Source: Treponema sp. (GTDB lineage: Bacteria; Spirochaetota; Spirochaetia; Treponematales; Treponemataceae). From it: DNA of 64,000 nucleotides. The DNA is taken from contig JAGCDP010000008.1 in NCBI GenBank assembly GCA_017651065.1, positions 1 through 64,000 of the forward strand, in the 5' to 3' direction. Below are positions 1-9,282 of this stretch, piece after piece. Both the position numbers and the translations under genes were made by a program. Position 1 is the first letter of the stretch. Every line of letters begins with the position of its first letter. The notes below the pieces were generated by a model. The model saw only the letters and a list, made by a program, of their open reading frames with translations, searched no databases and had not been told where the DNA came from.

Positions 1-585
1 CTTGATTTTGCAGTTCAGCAGTATCCTAATCATATTGATTTTGCGCAGACAATGAATAGCGAAGAAGAAAAAACTGCAAAGGTAACAGGCTTTTTCTCTG
101 CCCAGGATATCCGCTATGCACGAGACCTTGCTTTTTCGTGCAGAACCTTTTATACCTCGGGTCGTGCAGTTCCCTGGTTTTTGTCTGTGTTAAAGCCTCT
201 GCGTATTTATGCTTCGCGTTTTTTTGCTGATTTTGCAGAATGGCAGCGCTGTAACAACTGCGACTATAAAAGCGGCTTTGTCCCGGAAGCAGTACCACAT
301 AAAGATATTGAAAAAATGCAGATGCTCTTTTTGGAGCAGAAATATGAAGAAAAAGGACAGCATTCTCTTATCCTTTTGGTAAAGGATATTGTTGCAATTA
401 ACGGCGCAATGTCCAGAGTTGCAGGAGAAGGGGAAGAAAGTACAATTGTAACCTCATATAATCCAGATGATTTATTAAGTGAAGAGGCCGTTGACCTTAC
501 AGCCTTCTGCGAAAATGTCTGCATGGAAGAATGTAAGGTTCGCATTTTTGCGGATGAAGAAGGCCCGGATTACGAGGTGTTATAA
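1..585 (+). CDS. C-terminal part of an unrecognised protein (5' end outside window)
   Basis: The frame is open from base 1 with no upstream stop, so the gene probably begins outside the window; a Met at position 52 is the first possible internal start. The visible 195 residues have no signal peptide or membrane segment. They contain a Cys-X2-Cys pair (RCNNCDYK) near the middle and a Cys-rich acidic stretch (FCENVCMEEC) near the end, which could bind metal. The stop codon overlaps the ATG of the next gene (TAATG), suggesting translational coupling to the DUF4349 lipoprotein. I do not recognise the family. Confidence 0.75.
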   Translation, partial: LDFAVQQYPNHIDFAQTMNSEEEKTAKVTGFFSAQDIRYARDLAFSCRTFYTSGRAVPWFLSVLKPLRIYASRFFADFAEWQRCNNCDYKSGFVPEAVPHKDIEKMQMLFLEQKYEEKGQHSLILLVKDIVAINGAMSRVAGEGEESTIVTSYNPDDLLSEEAVDLTAFCENVCMEECKVRIFADEEGPDYEVL

Positions 586-1535
586 TGGAACTTTCAATCA
601 AAAACTTAATTAAATTATGCATAAGCATCTGTCTTATTGCTTTTGCTCTTTTAACAGCCGGATGCAGTAAAAAAGGTACTCCTTCTGCCCTGAAACGTGC
701 AAACAGTACATCATTTAAGGAAGCTAAGATTTCTGCGAAAGGCTTTAATGCTGTGGCCATGGCCGATAGTGTTTCTTTTGATAATGCAGAATATGCAATG
801 GAAGAAGAAGCCCCTATGGCTCCAAGGGAAGCAGGTGGCTCGCAGGAAGAAGTTTTCGAACGTAAACTCATCCGCACAGGAAACGTTTCTATAGAAGTTC
901 AGTCTGTTTCTGATGCAGAAGAAAAAATTGCTCAGTGGGCAAAATCACTCGGCGGTTATGTTACAAATGCAAACACCTGGGAAATGGGCGCCGGCTTTAC
1001 AGTACGCGTTCCCTCTGAACGTTTTGACGAAGCAATGGCAGATGCCGGAAACTTTGGACGTATCACAAACAGAAGCGTAAACAGTCAGGATGTAAGTGAT
1101 AATTATTACGATATAAAATCACGTCTTGAAACAAAATATATCCTCCGCGACAAGCTAACAAATTATTTGAGTCAGGCAAAGGATATTAAAGATCTTCTTG
1201 AAATTGAACGTCAGCTCAACTCTGTAATAGAAGATATTGAAAGCACAGAGAGCCGTTTCAAAAGACTTTCGAACCAGATTGATTATTCTACAATTTATAT
1301 AGACATGCATTTTGAACATGGTAAGAACGAAAGCGGAATAATCCTTCCTGACGTAAAAGAATCATGGAACACATTTATTTCTAATATAATCGCATTTTTC
1401 TGGGGTCTTTTAAGAATCCTTTTCTATATTGTAATTTTTGGTATTCCAGTTGTTGCAGTTGCAGCTTTCTTCTTCTGGCTTTTGTTTGGAAAAGTAGGCC
1501 TGCTTGTAAAACTGTTTAAGAAACTGAAGAAGTAG
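585..1535 (+). CDS. DUF4349-domain lipoprotein
   Basis: A 316-residue predicted lipoprotein. The N-terminus is a hydrophobic signal followed by a lipobox (LLTAGC, Cys near residue 27). Residues about 90-245 match the DUF4349 pattern: a strand beginning RKLIRTGNVSIEV, a turn at SLGGYV, then a long helical hairpin rich in Glu/Arg (DLLEIERQLNSVIEDIES) and a closing strand. A membrane segment lies near residues 265-300, followed by a basic C-terminal tail. Such proteins are membrane-anchored and of unknown function. The start overlaps the previous stop. The following HAD gene begins 6 bases after the stop, so the two are probably cotranscribed. Confidence 0.8.
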   Translation: MELSIKNLIKLCISICLIAFALLTAGCSKKGTPSALKRANSTSFKEAKISAKGFNAVAMADSVSFDNAEYAMEEEAPMAPREAGGSQEEVFERKLIRTGNVSIEVQSVSDAEEKIAQWAKSLGGYVTNANTWEMGAGFTVRVPSERFDEAMADAGNFGRITNRSVNSQDVSDNYYDIKSRLETKYILRDKLTNYLSQAKDIKDLLEIERQLNSVIEDIESTESRFKRLSNQIDYSTIYIDMHFEHGKNESGIILPDVKESWNTFISNIIAFFWGLLRILFYIVIFGIPVVAVAAFFFWLLFGKVGLLVKLFKKLKK

Positions 1536-1541
1536 GAGTTT

Positions 1542-2243
1542 ATGAAATTTTCTCATCTGCTTTTTGATATGGACAATACGCTTTATCCTTCAAGTTCAGA
1601 TATGGATAAAGGTATTACACGCCGAATGCTTGATTGTGTTGCTGATTTTTTTAAGTGCGATATTCAAAAGGCAGCTGAGCTCAGGGCTGAACGAATAGTT
1701 CATTATTCTACAACGCTTGAATGGTTACGGGCAGAAGGCATGTCTGATGTAGAAGGCTTCCTCCTTCATGTACATCCTGATAACGAAGCAGATGAACTTA
1801 TGCCTCAGCCGGGCCTTCGCGAGTTTCTTCTTTCTCTTGATTATCCAATGTCTATTCTTACAAATGCGCCTCATGAGCATGCAGACCGAGTTCTTGGAAA
1901 ATTGAAGATTGCCGATCTTTTTGATGCAGTTACAGATATCCGCAATGCTGATTTTTATGGAAAGCCTTACCCCGATGCATACAAAGCGGCTTTAAAAAAG
2001 GTTGGCGCAACTATTGAAAATACACTATTTCTTGATGACATGCAAAAATATACAGACGGTTGGGCTGCTATGGGCGGAACTGCAATTCTTGTAGGATATC
2101 CTAATGGCAAACCTCTTTCTGATGATGCTGTGCCAATGATTCGTGCTCGCCAGGAAAATGAAGGCCGCGGACCTGGAAAAACAATCAGGCTTAACTCAAT
2201 TTACGAGCTTCCAGAGCTTTTGAAAAAAATGGAAGACGAATAA
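1542..2243 (+). CDS. HAD-superfamily hydrolase, pyrimidine 5'-nucleotidase-like
   Basis: A 233-residue cytoplasmic HAD phosphatase. Motif I is FDMDNTLYP near residues 8-16, with the nucleophile Asp and acid/base Asp two residues apart. Motif II is the Thr in SILTNAP, motif III the Lys in YGKPYPDAY, and motif IV FLDDMQKY. The SSDMDKGITRRM segment after motif I resembles the cap of the pyrimidine 5'-nucleotidase (SDT1-like) subgroup. That points to dephosphorylation of a nucleotide or small phosphometabolite, but the substrate cannot be read from sequence. The AGGAG just before the ATG supports the start. It is followed one base later by the pseudouridine synthase gene. Confidence 0.85.
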   Translation: MKFSHLLFDMDNTLYPSSSDMDKGITRRMLDCVADFFKCDIQKAAELRAERIVHYSTTLEWLRAEGMSDVEGFLLHVHPDNEADELMPQPGLREFLLSLDYPMSILTNAPHEHADRVLGKLKIADLFDAVTDIRNADFYGKPYPDAYKAALKKVGATIENTLFLDDMQKYTDGWAAMGGTAILVGYPNGKPLSDDAVPMIRARQENEGRGPGKTIRLNSIYELPELLKKMEDE

Positions 2244-2244
2244 T

Positions 2245-3153
2245 ATGGCCGAAAAGCTGCATTTTTATAATGAAAATAAAATCCGCCTTGATGAGCTTTT
2301 GCGAAAGGAGCTTCCTGCTCATTACAACAGTGATTTTTCCAATTCAAAAATCAGACGTCTTATTATTGCGGGGGCTGTTAGTGTAAACGGTCGTGCTATT
2401 ACAAGGCCTGCTTTTGTTTTGAATCCTCGTTCTGATGTGTGCGTGCTTTTTGACAAAGAAAAGTTCCTGTACGAAAAGCAGCCTGATGACATCAAGTTTG
2501 AAGTAACTTCTGATTCTGTTTTATACGAGGATGATAATTACATTTTTATAAACAAGCCGGCATTTTTTCCTGTTGAGCAGACTATCACCGGTAACCGCGA
2601 CAACCTTCATGATGTGGTAGTGCGATATTTGTGGAGCAAAAATCCTGCGCTCAGAAATCCTCCTTATGTTGGAATAATGCATCGTCTTGACCGTGAAACA
2701 AGCGGCGTAATTCTTTTTACAAAAACCCGCGAAGTAAACAAAGAGATTTCTGAGATTTTCCAAAGCCATTCGTTTACAAAAAAATATTATGCTGTTGTAG
2801 AAGCGGGTGAGGTGAGTCCAGCCTTTAGCGTTGAAATGTATATGGCAAGAGTTTCATCAAAAAGTCAGGCCGCAAAATGGGGTCAGGTCTCAGAGTCTGC
2901 AAAAGATGCCCAATACTCCCGCACCGACTTCAAAGTCCTGCGCCCAATTACAATAGAAAACCGTAAATGTCTTCTATTGGAGTGCAATCTTTTCACCGGC
3001 CGCACCCACCAGATCCGTGTTCACCTAGCCAGCAAAGGCCTCCCTATCCTTGGAGACACCCTTTATGGAGGCACTACTGCCACTCGTATATATCTTCATT
3101 CTTCCGAACTCTCCTGTAAACTCTTTACTGTAAAATCCGATTTTCCGTGGTAA
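2245..3153 (+). CDS. RluA-family RNA pseudouridine synthase
   Basis: A 302-residue enzyme that isomerises uridine to pseudouridine in rRNA or tRNA. An S4-type RNA-binding region occupies residues about 15-80 (KIRRLIIAGAVSVNGR). The catalytic domain follows, with the RluA signature HRLDRETSGVILF near residue 145, where the Asp is the catalytic residue, and the closing motif TGRTHQIRVHLASKGLPILG. Length and domain order are normal for RluA/RluC/RluD proteins; the exact target is not decidable. The ATG is one base after the HAD stop, so these genes form an operon. Confidence 0.92.
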   Translation: MAEKLHFYNENKIRLDELLRKELPAHYNSDFSNSKIRRLIIAGAVSVNGRAITRPAFVLNPRSDVCVLFDKEKFLYEKQPDDIKFEVTSDSVLYEDDNYIFINKPAFFPVEQTITGNRDNLHDVVVRYLWSKNPALRNPPYVGIMHRLDRETSGVILFTKTREVNKEISEIFQSHSFTKKYYAVVEAGEVSPAFSVEMYMARVSSKSQAAKWGQVSESAKDAQYSRTDFKVLRPITIENRKCLLLECNLFTGRTHQIRVHLASKGLPILGDTLYGGTTATRIYLHSSELSCKLFTVKSDFPW

Positions 3154-3180
3154 CTAAAAGCACACATGATTATTTATTCC

Positions 3181-3208
3181 TTGCAAAATCCCGATAATAT
3201 AGTACAAT
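3181..3208 (+). promoter_or_regulatory. sigma-70-type promoter for the NlpC/P60-like lipoprotein gene
   Basis: TTGCAA (3181-3186), 16-base spacer, TACAAT (3203-3208), about 20 bases before the ATG at 3230. A GGGAGA ribosome site lies at 3218-3223. The upstream gene ends at 3153, so this short gap is where a promoter is expected. Confidence 0.5.
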
Positions 3209-3229
3209 GAATTCATTGGGAGAAAATAA

Positions 3230-4231
3230 ATGAAAAAACTTCTTATTCTTGTAGCAGCAGTGGCTGTAACTCTGGTTGGCTGTAGCGGTAATTCGCTCAG
3301 TTTTGAAAATCCTGACAGTAAAAAAGATGTAATCGCTTCTGGCGTTGCTCCTGCTGATATTGCAGCATGGGAAAGCGAAGTAGATGCAGACTTTGCAGCT
3401 GTTATTGAAGCCCTTGGAAACGACGGAGATCTTGAAGCTCTTGAAGCTTTTGATGCTAAGTATGGAACAGACATGGCAGAAACAGGTGCCCGCTATGCAG
3501 CAGCACGTGCAGCTCGTTCTGGAAGCAGCAGCAGTTCTGGTTCAAGCAGTTATCCTGCAATGCAAAACATGCCGTTCAACAAAGATGGTGCTGTTTACAT
3601 TTCTGGTGGAACAGATGACCTTGTTGGAACTGTAATTGACTGGGTTTCTCCAAAAACTCTTCCTGGAAGTTATTATCATGGTGCAGTTCTTGACCTTGAT
3701 AAATACGATCCAAACAACGAAAACGTTTACTGTCTTGAAACTGCAATTTCTAAAGGTGCAGGTTATGAAACAGCATATCAGTGGAGAACAAAGGAAAATG
3801 CTGCTTTTCTTAATCCAAAGTATTCTTTGACAAAATCTAAGCTCGACTCTGCTCAGGCTTACATGGACTACTACTGCGATATGAACAACACAAACATGGA
3901 ATACGGTTTCTTCAAGAATACTGTAAACATCTTCAATGTTGTTACAAAAGCAGATACATACACATGGTACTGTACAAAGGTAGTATGGTGGGTTTACAAC
4001 AAATATGGCTGGGATATTGACTCTAACTCAAGCCGGATTGACTGGACAACATCAGGTCTTTATACACTCGTAAAAGACTACTACTACGTACGTTACTTCT
4101 ACTCTTCTTCTAAGAGAAAGGCTGCAATCAATGACTATATTAATTCTGCCCGCAGCAATATCGTTCTTGCAGAAGAAATTATGCTTTCTCCATACTTCAC
4201 AAAAGTATTTGAAAATATTCGGGAGAACTAA
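3230..4231 (+). CDS. lipoprotein with permuted NlpC/P60 (YiiX-like) cysteine hydrolase domain
   Basis: A 333-residue predicted lipoprotein: signal MKKLLILVAAVAVTLVGC with the lipid Cys at 18, an acidic helical stretch, and a Ser-rich linker (SGSSSSSGSSS) near residue 100. The C-terminal domain resembles permuted NlpC/P60 (YiiX/YaeF-like) papain-fold hydrolases. The His comes first (YYHGAVLDL, His about 150) and the Cys later (TWYCTKVVWWVYNKYG, Cys about 248). Relatives act on amide or ester bonds of peptidoglycan or lipids; the substrate here is unknown. A good SD and promoter precede it. The family call rests on the His/Cys order and surrounding pattern only. Confidence 0.7.
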   Translation: MKKLLILVAAVAVTLVGCSGNSLSFENPDSKKDVIASGVAPADIAAWESEVDADFAAVIEALGNDGDLEALEAFDAKYGTDMAETGARYAAARAARSGSSSSSGSSSYPAMQNMPFNKDGAVYISGGTDDLVGTVIDWVSPKTLPGSYYHGAVLDLDKYDPNNENVYCLETAISKGAGYETAYQWRTKENAAFLNPKYSLTKSKLDSAQAYMDYYCDMNNTNMEYGFFKNTVNIFNVVTKADTYTWYCTKVVWWVYNKYGWDIDSNSSRIDWTTSGLYTLVKDYYYVRYFYSSSKRKAAINDYINSARSNIVLAEEIMLSPYFTKVFENIREN

Positions 4232-5292
4232 TGTATAACCTGTCCGATGCAACCGCAAAGGGCAGAATAAATACCGCAGGTTGCACAAAACTTGCGGTAT
4301 TTTTTTTAATCTGCCTGTGTTTTTTTACTGCGTGTCCTCTTAATGCTTTTGGACCAGTTTCCGGGGCTTTTCCATACGTTTCTAATGGTAAACTGTACTC
4401 TTTTACACCAGATTCTCAATATGAAATTGGAGAAGGCTATACACAAAGCTCTGTTGCTGCTTCTAAAAAATCAGGCTATATTCTGGCCTGGAATCAAAAG
4501 AAACAAAGGCTATATCATTTTGCGGGGCAAAAATCTGCATCAAATGTTGAATTAAAGGGTTCGCTGGTTTATACAGGTACAGATTATATCCTTGCACAGA
4601 ATTCTTCATTTACAGATAATAAGGGATTTCGCTTTACATTATATTCTATTAAATACTCTTTAAATGAAAAAAAAATCAAACTTAGTTCTGTATGGACTGG
4701 CTTTGCAGATTGTTTTGTTTCTGATTTCTTTTTTACTGATGATGGAATCTGTATTGCGGGCGGAACCAAAGATGATAAAAAAAATAATGTTTTTTATATT
4801 TCAAAAAACGGTATTCATAAGTGCTTTAGTACAGAAAAGGATTCTGATTTCTTAAGTCTTGTACATGCTGGTGATTCAAAGGTATTTGCTTTTGTAAGCA
4901 CCCGCGATAAATCTGAACGTGTTCCTGTTATTTATTCTTTTGATATGAATGAAGCTCCGGAAAAGGCTGTGACAATCAATTTAAGCAATGATTCTCTGCT
5001 TCCTGCTGATTTTGACTGCTTTTTTGGGTATGGATTTTTCGTGACCCCTGAGCCTGTCGAAGGGTACGTGGTTCTCCCTGCCAGTATAAACGGTATAATT
5101 CAGTTTATTTGCTATGATATTCAGAAGAAAAAAATCAGTTCTGTAGTTCAGAATGCAGTTGGATGTACTTCTGCTCTTGCAGCTACCGAAGATGGTGTTT
5201 ATTACCTGGCACGCGACCCGTTATTAGATAATTCCTGGTACGGAATTTCGCTTTTTACAGGCACAGAATGTAAAAAAATCAAAGCATTCTAG
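4231..5292 (+). CDS. exported hypothetical protein, possible beta-propeller, with family A repeat
   Basis: A 353-residue protein of unknown function. The N-terminus has Lys/Arg followed by a hydrophobic core (LAVFFLICLCFF), then TAC or LNAFG as possible cleavage sites, so it is probably exported. The body has repeated short strands with aromatic and Ser/Thr residues, as in propellers, but no family signature I recognise. The ATG overlaps the previous stop by one base and has a GGGAG SD, so this start looks real. Two oddities: an intrinsic-terminator-like hairpin lies inside codons 13-26, and a family A repeat at 5046-5064 is read in frame as PEPVEG. Confidence 0.7.
   Translation: MYNLSDATAKGRINTAGCTKLAVFFLICLCFFTACPLNAFGPVSGAFPYVSNGKLYSFTPDSQYEIGEGYTQSSVAASKKSGYILAWNQKKQRLYHFAGQKSASNVELKGSLVYTGTDYILAQNSSFTDNKGFRFTLYSIKYSLNEKKIKLSSVWTGFADCFVSDFFFTDDGICIAGGTKDDKKNNVFYISKNGIHKCFSTEKDSDFLSLVHAGDSKVFAFVSTRDKSERVPVIYSFDMNEAPEKAVTINLSNDSLLPADFDCFFGYGFFVTPEPVEGYVVLPASINGIIQFICYDIQKKKISSVVQNAVGCTSALAATEDGVYYLARDPLLDNSWYGISLFTGTECKKIKAF
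4269..4307 (+). terminator. intrinsic terminator inside the 5' end of the following gene
   Basis: Ten perfectly complementary bases (AAATACCGCA at 4269-4278; TGCGGTATTT at 4293-4302) around a 14-base loop, running into eight T residues at 4300-4307. It has the form of a Rho-independent terminator for the lipoprotein gene ending at 4231, but lies about 40 bases inside the coding sequence that starts at 4231. Confidence 0.65.
5046..5064 (+). repeat. family A repeat, in frame (PEPVEG)
   Basis: Core CCCTGAGCCTGTCGAAGGG lying inside the exported-protein gene and translated as PEPVEG. It adds no stop and keeps the frame. Confidence 0.85.
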
Positions 5293-5322
5293 AAAAAAAT
5301 CTCAAAAAAAAACTAAATTTTG

Positions 5323-5380
5323 TTGACGTTTCTCACAACAAATTATTATTTTTAAAGATAAGAATAATTTTTTTGTGAGA
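5323..5380 (+). promoter_or_regulatory. grpE promoter region with an inverted repeat
   Basis: TTGACG at 5323-5328 and TATTAT at 5344-5349 (15-base spacer) form a plausible promoter. An exact 8-base inverted repeat, TCTCACAA (5331-5338) and TTGTGAGA (5373-5380), brackets the likely transcription start and reaches the ribosome site. It is not the CIRCE element used by HrcA. It could be an operator or a leader stem. Confidence 0.45.
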
Positions 5381-5386
5381 AGTATG

Positions 5387-5992
5387 ATGGCAGAAGAAAA
5401 TCTCAACGAAAAAGACGAAGAAAAGACTCAGGAACAGCAGACTGAACAGAAAGAACAGGCTGCTCAGGATGAAGGTGCTGCTGATGGTACAGATGCCGCA
5501 CCTGACACTGCTGAAAAAGAACTTTCTCCAGAAGAAAAGATTGCTGCTCTTGAAAAAGAAATTGCTGATCTTAAAACTCAGGCTCTTTACAAGGCTGCCG
5601 AAAACGACAACTGGCGTAAGCGCATGATGCAGCAGAAAGACGAAGCTGTTGCTTATGCAAATGCAGCGCTTTTGGGCGATTTGCTCGACAGTCTGGACAA
5701 TTTTGACCGCACTCTTGATGCCGCAAAAGACGCAAAAGATGCAAAATCAATCGCAGACGGAATCAAGATGATTAACAAATCGCTTGTTAAAATGCTCGAA
5801 GACAAATATGGTCTTGTGAGCTACGGAAAAGAAGGCGATGAGTTTAATCCGGATGAACACGAAGCAATTGGCCGCCAGGAAGACGAAAAAGCTAAAAAGG
5901 AAACATTGGCTCAGGTATATCTTAAAGGATATAAACTGAAGGATAAGGTAATAAGACATGCTAAGGTAATGGTAAAAGTACCGAAGGCTTAG
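5387..5992 (+). CDS. grpE: GrpE nucleotide exchange factor
   Basis: GrpE releases ADP from DnaK in the Hsp70 cycle. The protein (about 201 residues) has an acidic, Gln/Glu-rich disordered N-terminus, a long helix (EEKIAALEKEIADL) and the GrpE core with NWRKRMMQQKDE, LLDSLDNFDRTL and the C-terminal beta domain ending YKLKDKVIRHAKVMV. In-frame starts exist at 5375 (GTG), 5384 and 5387; GAGAAG at 5377-5382 best serves one of the ATGs. It heads the grpE-dnaK-dnaJ cluster. No hrcA lies next to it, so heat-shock control is either encoded elsewhere or uses the inverted repeat in its leader. Confidence 0.95.
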   Translation: MAEENLNEKDEEKTQEQQTEQKEQAAQDEGAADGTDAAPDTAEKELSPEEKIAALEKEIADLKTQALYKAAENDNWRKRMMQQKDEAVAYANAALLGDLLDSLDNFDRTLDAAKDAKDAKSIADGIKMINKSLVKMLEDKYGLVSYGKEGDEFNPDEHEAIGRQEDEKAKKETLAQVYLKGYKLKDKVIRHAKVMVKVPKA

Positions 5993-6020
5993 CATTATTA
6001 AATAGTAAATTTTTATAAAG

Positions 6021-6111
6021 CCGGGTAGTGAAATACCTGGTTGTCAAGGCCCGCTTCGCTTAAAGCCTTGACAACCGGTTTAATTGCGCTACCCGGGAGG
6101 ATAGCGCAATT
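6021..6111 (+). promoter_or_regulatory. structured leader between grpE and dnaK with SD in a hairpin loop
   Basis: Outer arms CCGGGTAG (6021-6028) and CTACCCGG (6089-6096) enclose an inner stem, CTGGTTGTCAAGGC (6037-6050) with GCCTTGACAACCGG (6065-6078). A third stem, AATTGCGCTA (6082-6091) with TAGCGCAATT (6102-6111), abuts the dnaK ATG and carries the SD GGGAGGA (6095-6101) in its 10-base loop. The third stem and the outer arms share bases 6089-6091, so they cannot both form fully. This suggests alternative RNA structures controlling dnaK translation. Confidence 0.6.
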
Positions 6112-8082
6112 ATGGGAAAGATTATCGGAATTGACTTGGGAACAACAAACTCTTGTGTTGCCGTAATGGAAAACGGTGAACCAGTCGTAATTCAGAATGC
6201 AGAAGGCGGAAGAACAACACCTTCTATTGTAGGTTTCACATCTAAAGGAGACCGTATTGTTGGTGCTCCTGCTAAAAACCAGATGGTAACAAACCCTAAG
6301 AACACTGTATATTCTGTAAAACGTCTTATTGGACACAGATTCAGTGAACTTCAGGGAGAAGCAACAAAGCTTCCATATAAAGTCATCGATAACGGTTCAG
6401 ACTGCCGTGTAGAAGTAGAAGAGGCTGGTGCTTCAAAACAGTATTCACCTCAGGAAATTTCAGCATTCATCCTTCAGAAGATGAAGAAAACTGCAGAAGA
6501 CTATCTTGGAGAGCCTGTAACAGAAGCTGTTATTACAGTACCTGCTTACTTTAATGACTCTCAGCGCCAGGCAACAAAGGATGCCGGTAAAATTGCAGGT
6601 CTTGATGTAAAACGTATCATCAACGAACCTACAGCTGCTTCTCTTGCTTCTGGTTTCAATAAAGATCAGGACAAGGAAAAGACAATTGCTGTATACGACC
6701 TTGGTGGTGGTACATTCGATATTTCTATTCTTGAACTTGGTGACGGTGTATTCGAAGTTAAGTCTACAAACGGTGATACTCACCTTGGTGGTGATGACTG
6801 GGATCGTGTAATCATCAACTGGCTCGTAGATCAGTTTAAGGCAGATACAGGCATTGACCTTTCTAAAGATCCAATGGCTATGCAGCGTCTTCGTGAAGCT
6901 GCTGAAAATGCAAAAATCAGCCTTTCAAGCCAGACAACAACAGATATCAACCTTCCATTTATTACAGCTGATGCAACAGGTCCAAAGCACTTGCAGAAGT
7001 CTTTGACACGTGCTCAGTTTGAACAGATGACAGACGGCCTTTATGAAAGAACAAAGGAACCTTGCCGCAAGGCTCTTGCAGATGCAGGTCTTACAGCAGA
7101 CAAGATTGATGAAGTTCTTCTTGTTGGTGGTTCTTCTCGTATGCCAAAGGTTCAGGAAGTTGTAAAACAGATTTTTGGTAAAGAGGGTAGCCGTGCAGTA
7201 AACCCAGATGAAGCAGTTGCAATTGGTGCTGCAATTCAGGGTGGTGTACTTGGTGGTGACGTAAAAGACGTTCTCCTTCTTGATGTAACTCCACTTTCAC
7301 TTGGTATTGAAACAATGGGTGGTGTAATGACAAAGCTCATTGCACGTAATACAACAATTCCTACAAAGAAGAGCCAGATCTTCTCTACTGCTGCCGACGG
7401 ACAGACTGCTGTAAGTATTCACGTACTTCAGGGTGAACGCGAAATGGCAGAGCAGAACAGAACTCTTGGACGCTTTGACTTGGTAGGTATTCCAGCCGCT
7501 CCTCGTGGTGTTCCACAGATTGAAGTAACATTCGATATTGATGCTAATGGTATTGTTCACGTATCTGCTAAGGATCTTGGTACAGGTAAGGAACAGCACA
7601 TCCAGATTACTTCTTCTTCAGGCTTGAGCGATGAAGAAATTGAAAAGATGGTTAAGGATGCCGAAGCAAATGCCGCAGCAGATAAGGCTAAGCGCGAAGG
7701 CGTAGATGCCCGCAACGAAGCAGACAGCTTGATTTATGCTACAGAAAAATCTATTAAGGATCTTGGAGACAAGGTAGACGCTGCCGAAAAAGACAAGGTA
7801 GAAGCTGCAATTGCTGCCCTTAAGCAGGCACTCCAGGGTGATAATGTAGAAGAAATCAAGGCTAAGACAGAAGAACTCAAACAGTCTTCATATAAGATTG
7901 CCGAAGAACTCTACAAGCAGCAGGGTGCCCAGGGAGCACAGCCAGGCGCAGAAGGTGCAGCGGGAGCTGACGCTGGAGCAGCCGGTGACGCTGGTGCCGA
8001 AGGTGCCGACGCCGAAAAGAAATCTGGCTTTGACAAAGGCTCAGCCGACGACGTTGAATACGAAGTTAAGGATGAAAAATAA
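6112..8082 (+). CDS. dnaK: chaperone DnaK (Hsp70)
   Basis: DnaK is the ATP-driven cytoplasmic chaperone that works with GrpE and DnaJ. The 656 residues open with [19 protein letters not shown], the phosphate-1 motif. They include [16 protein letters not shown], the phosphate-2 loop [11 protein letters not shown], the adenosine motif [10 protein letters not shown], the linker [15 protein letters not shown] and a complete substrate-binding domain with lid. The C-terminus is a Gly/Ala-rich tail ending EYEVKDEK. Everything expected is present and the length is normal. The SD sits in the loop of a stem ending at the ATG. dnaJ follows 18 bases after the stop. Confidence 0.99.
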   Translation: MGKIIGIDLGTTNSCVAVMENGEPVVIQNAEGGRTTPSIVGFTSKGDRIVGAPAKNQMVTNPKNTVYSVKRLIGHRFSELQGEATKLPYKVIDNGSDCRVEVEEAGASKQYSPQEISAFILQKMKKTAEDYLGEPVTEAVITVPAYFNDSQRQATKDAGKIAGLDVKRIINEPTAASLASGFNKDQDKEKTIAVYDLGGGTFDISILELGDGVFEVKSTNGDTHLGGDDWDRVIINWLVDQFKADTGIDLSKDPMAMQRLREAAENAKISLSSQTTTDINLPFITADATGPKHLQKSLTRAQFEQMTDGLYERTKEPCRKALADAGLTADKIDEVLLVGGSSRMPKVQEVVKQIFGKEGSRAVNPDEAVAIGAAIQGGVLGGDVKDVLLLDVTPLSLGIETMGGVMTKLIARNTTIPTKKSQIFSTAADGQTAVSIHVLQGEREMAEQNRTLGRFDLVGIPAAPRGVPQIEVTFDIDANGIVHVSAKDLGTGKEQHIQITSSSGLSDEEIEKMVKDAEANAAADKAKREGVDARNEADSLIYATEKSIKDLGDKVDAAEKDKVEAAIAALKQALQGDNVEEIKAKTEELKQSSYKIAEELYKQQGAQGAQPGAEGAAGADAGAAGDAGAEGADAEKKSGFDKGSADDVEYEVKDEK

Positions 8083-8100
8083 TTCTTAGGATAAACCAAA

Positions 8101-9258
8101 ATGGCAAAACGCGACTATTATGAAGTACTAGGTGTTGAAAAATCGGCAGATCAGGAGGCAATTAAAAAGGCTTACCGTAAGCTTGCCGTAAAATACCATC
8201 CGGACAGGAATCCTGGAGACAAGGTGGCCGAAGAAAAATTCAAGGAAGCCACAGAAGCCTACGAGATTCTGTCTGATGAGGAAAAACGCCCTATTTATGA
8301 TCAGTACGGTTTTGCCGGTCTTGAAGGAATGGGAGGCGGTGCAGGTGGCGGTGGTGCCCAGTATTCACATGCCTTCCACGACTTCAGCGATTTGTTTGGT
8401 GGAGCCGGTGGCGGCTTCTCAGATATTTTCGACAGCATTTTTGGCGGAGGTTTTGGAGGCGGTTCACGCAGCAGCAGACGCAGCAGTGGTCCGGCAGCCG
8501 GTTCTTCTCTCCGCTACGACTTACATATTCAATTCAAGGATGCCGTTTACGGTACTTCCGCAGATATTCATTTTAAACACAACGAAGCTTGTTCTGCCTG
8601 TAAAGGAACTGGCGGTGCTGCCGGTTCTTCTAAAAAAACTTGTCCAACCTGTAACGGTATGGGGCAGGTTCGTCAGGGAAACGGCTTCTTTTCTATTCAG
8701 CAGACATGTCCTACCTGCCGTGGTAAGGGTGTAACTATAGACAAGCCTTGTCCTAACTGCCGCGGAACCGGTATTGAAGAAAAGAACAAGATGATGTCTC
8801 TTAAAATCCCGGCCGGAACAGATAATGGAAGAAGAATTGTTATTCCGGGACAGGGTGATGCAGGCGAAAACGGTGGACCAGCAGGCGACCTTGTAGTTGT
8901 AGTACATGTAGATTCACATCCACTTTTCGAACGCGATGGTCAGGATTTGTATTGTGCAGTTCCGGTTTCTATGTCTCAGGCTGCTTTGGGCTGCGATATT
9001 ACAATCAATTCGCTTGACGGAAAGAAAGTTACCATTAAAATCCCTTCTGGAACAACAAACGGTAAGCTTTTACGCATAAAAGGCGAGGGTGTTCCAATGG
9101 CCGGTGGTTCCCGCAAAGGCGACTTGTATGTAAAACTGATGATTCAGACCCCTCAGCACCTTTCAGGCAAGCAAAAAGACCTCCTCCAGGAGTTCATGAA
9201 GCTTGAAAATCCATCTACAAATCCTGATTTAATGCCACTTTCAAAGCTCGAGGGCTAA
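8101..9258 (+). CDS. dnaJ: chaperone DnaJ (Hsp40)
   Basis: DnaJ delivers substrates to DnaK and stimulates its ATPase. It has a J domain with the HPD triad ([10 protein letters not shown], about residue 32), a Gly/Phe-rich region ([19 protein letters not shown]), four CxxCxGxG zinc motifs ([32 protein letters not shown]) near residues 160-225, and two C-terminal beta domains. The 385-residue length is typical of a full type I DnaJ. It lies 18 bases after dnaK and is the last gene of the cluster; the next gene has its own promoter-like sequence. Confidence 0.98.
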   Translation: MAKRDYYEVLGVEKSADQEAIKKAYRKLAVKYHPDRNPGDKVAEEKFKEATEAYEILSDEEKRPIYDQYGFAGLEGMGGGAGGGGAQYSHAFHDFSDLFGGAGGGFSDIFDSIFGGGFGGGSRSSRRSSGPAAGSSLRYDLHIQFKDAVYGTSADIHFKHNEACSACKGTGGAAGSSKKTCPTCNGMGQVRQGNGFFSIQQTCPTCRGKGVTIDKPCPNCRGTGIEEKNKMMSLKIPAGTDNGRRIVIPGQGDAGENGGPAGDLVVVVHVDSHPLFERDGQDLYCAVPVSMSQAALGCDITINSLDGKKVTIKIPSGTTNGKLLRIKGEGVPMAGGSRKGDLYVKLMIQTPQHLSGKQKDLLQEFMKLENPSTNPDLMPLSKLEG

Positions 9259-9282
9259 AAAAAATACGAATTTTTCCCAAAT

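Noticed and set aside
5293..5386. CIRCE (HrcA) operator before grpE
   Set aside because: The TTAGCACTC-N9-GAGTGCTAA pattern is absent; only an unrelated 8-base inverted repeat is seen.
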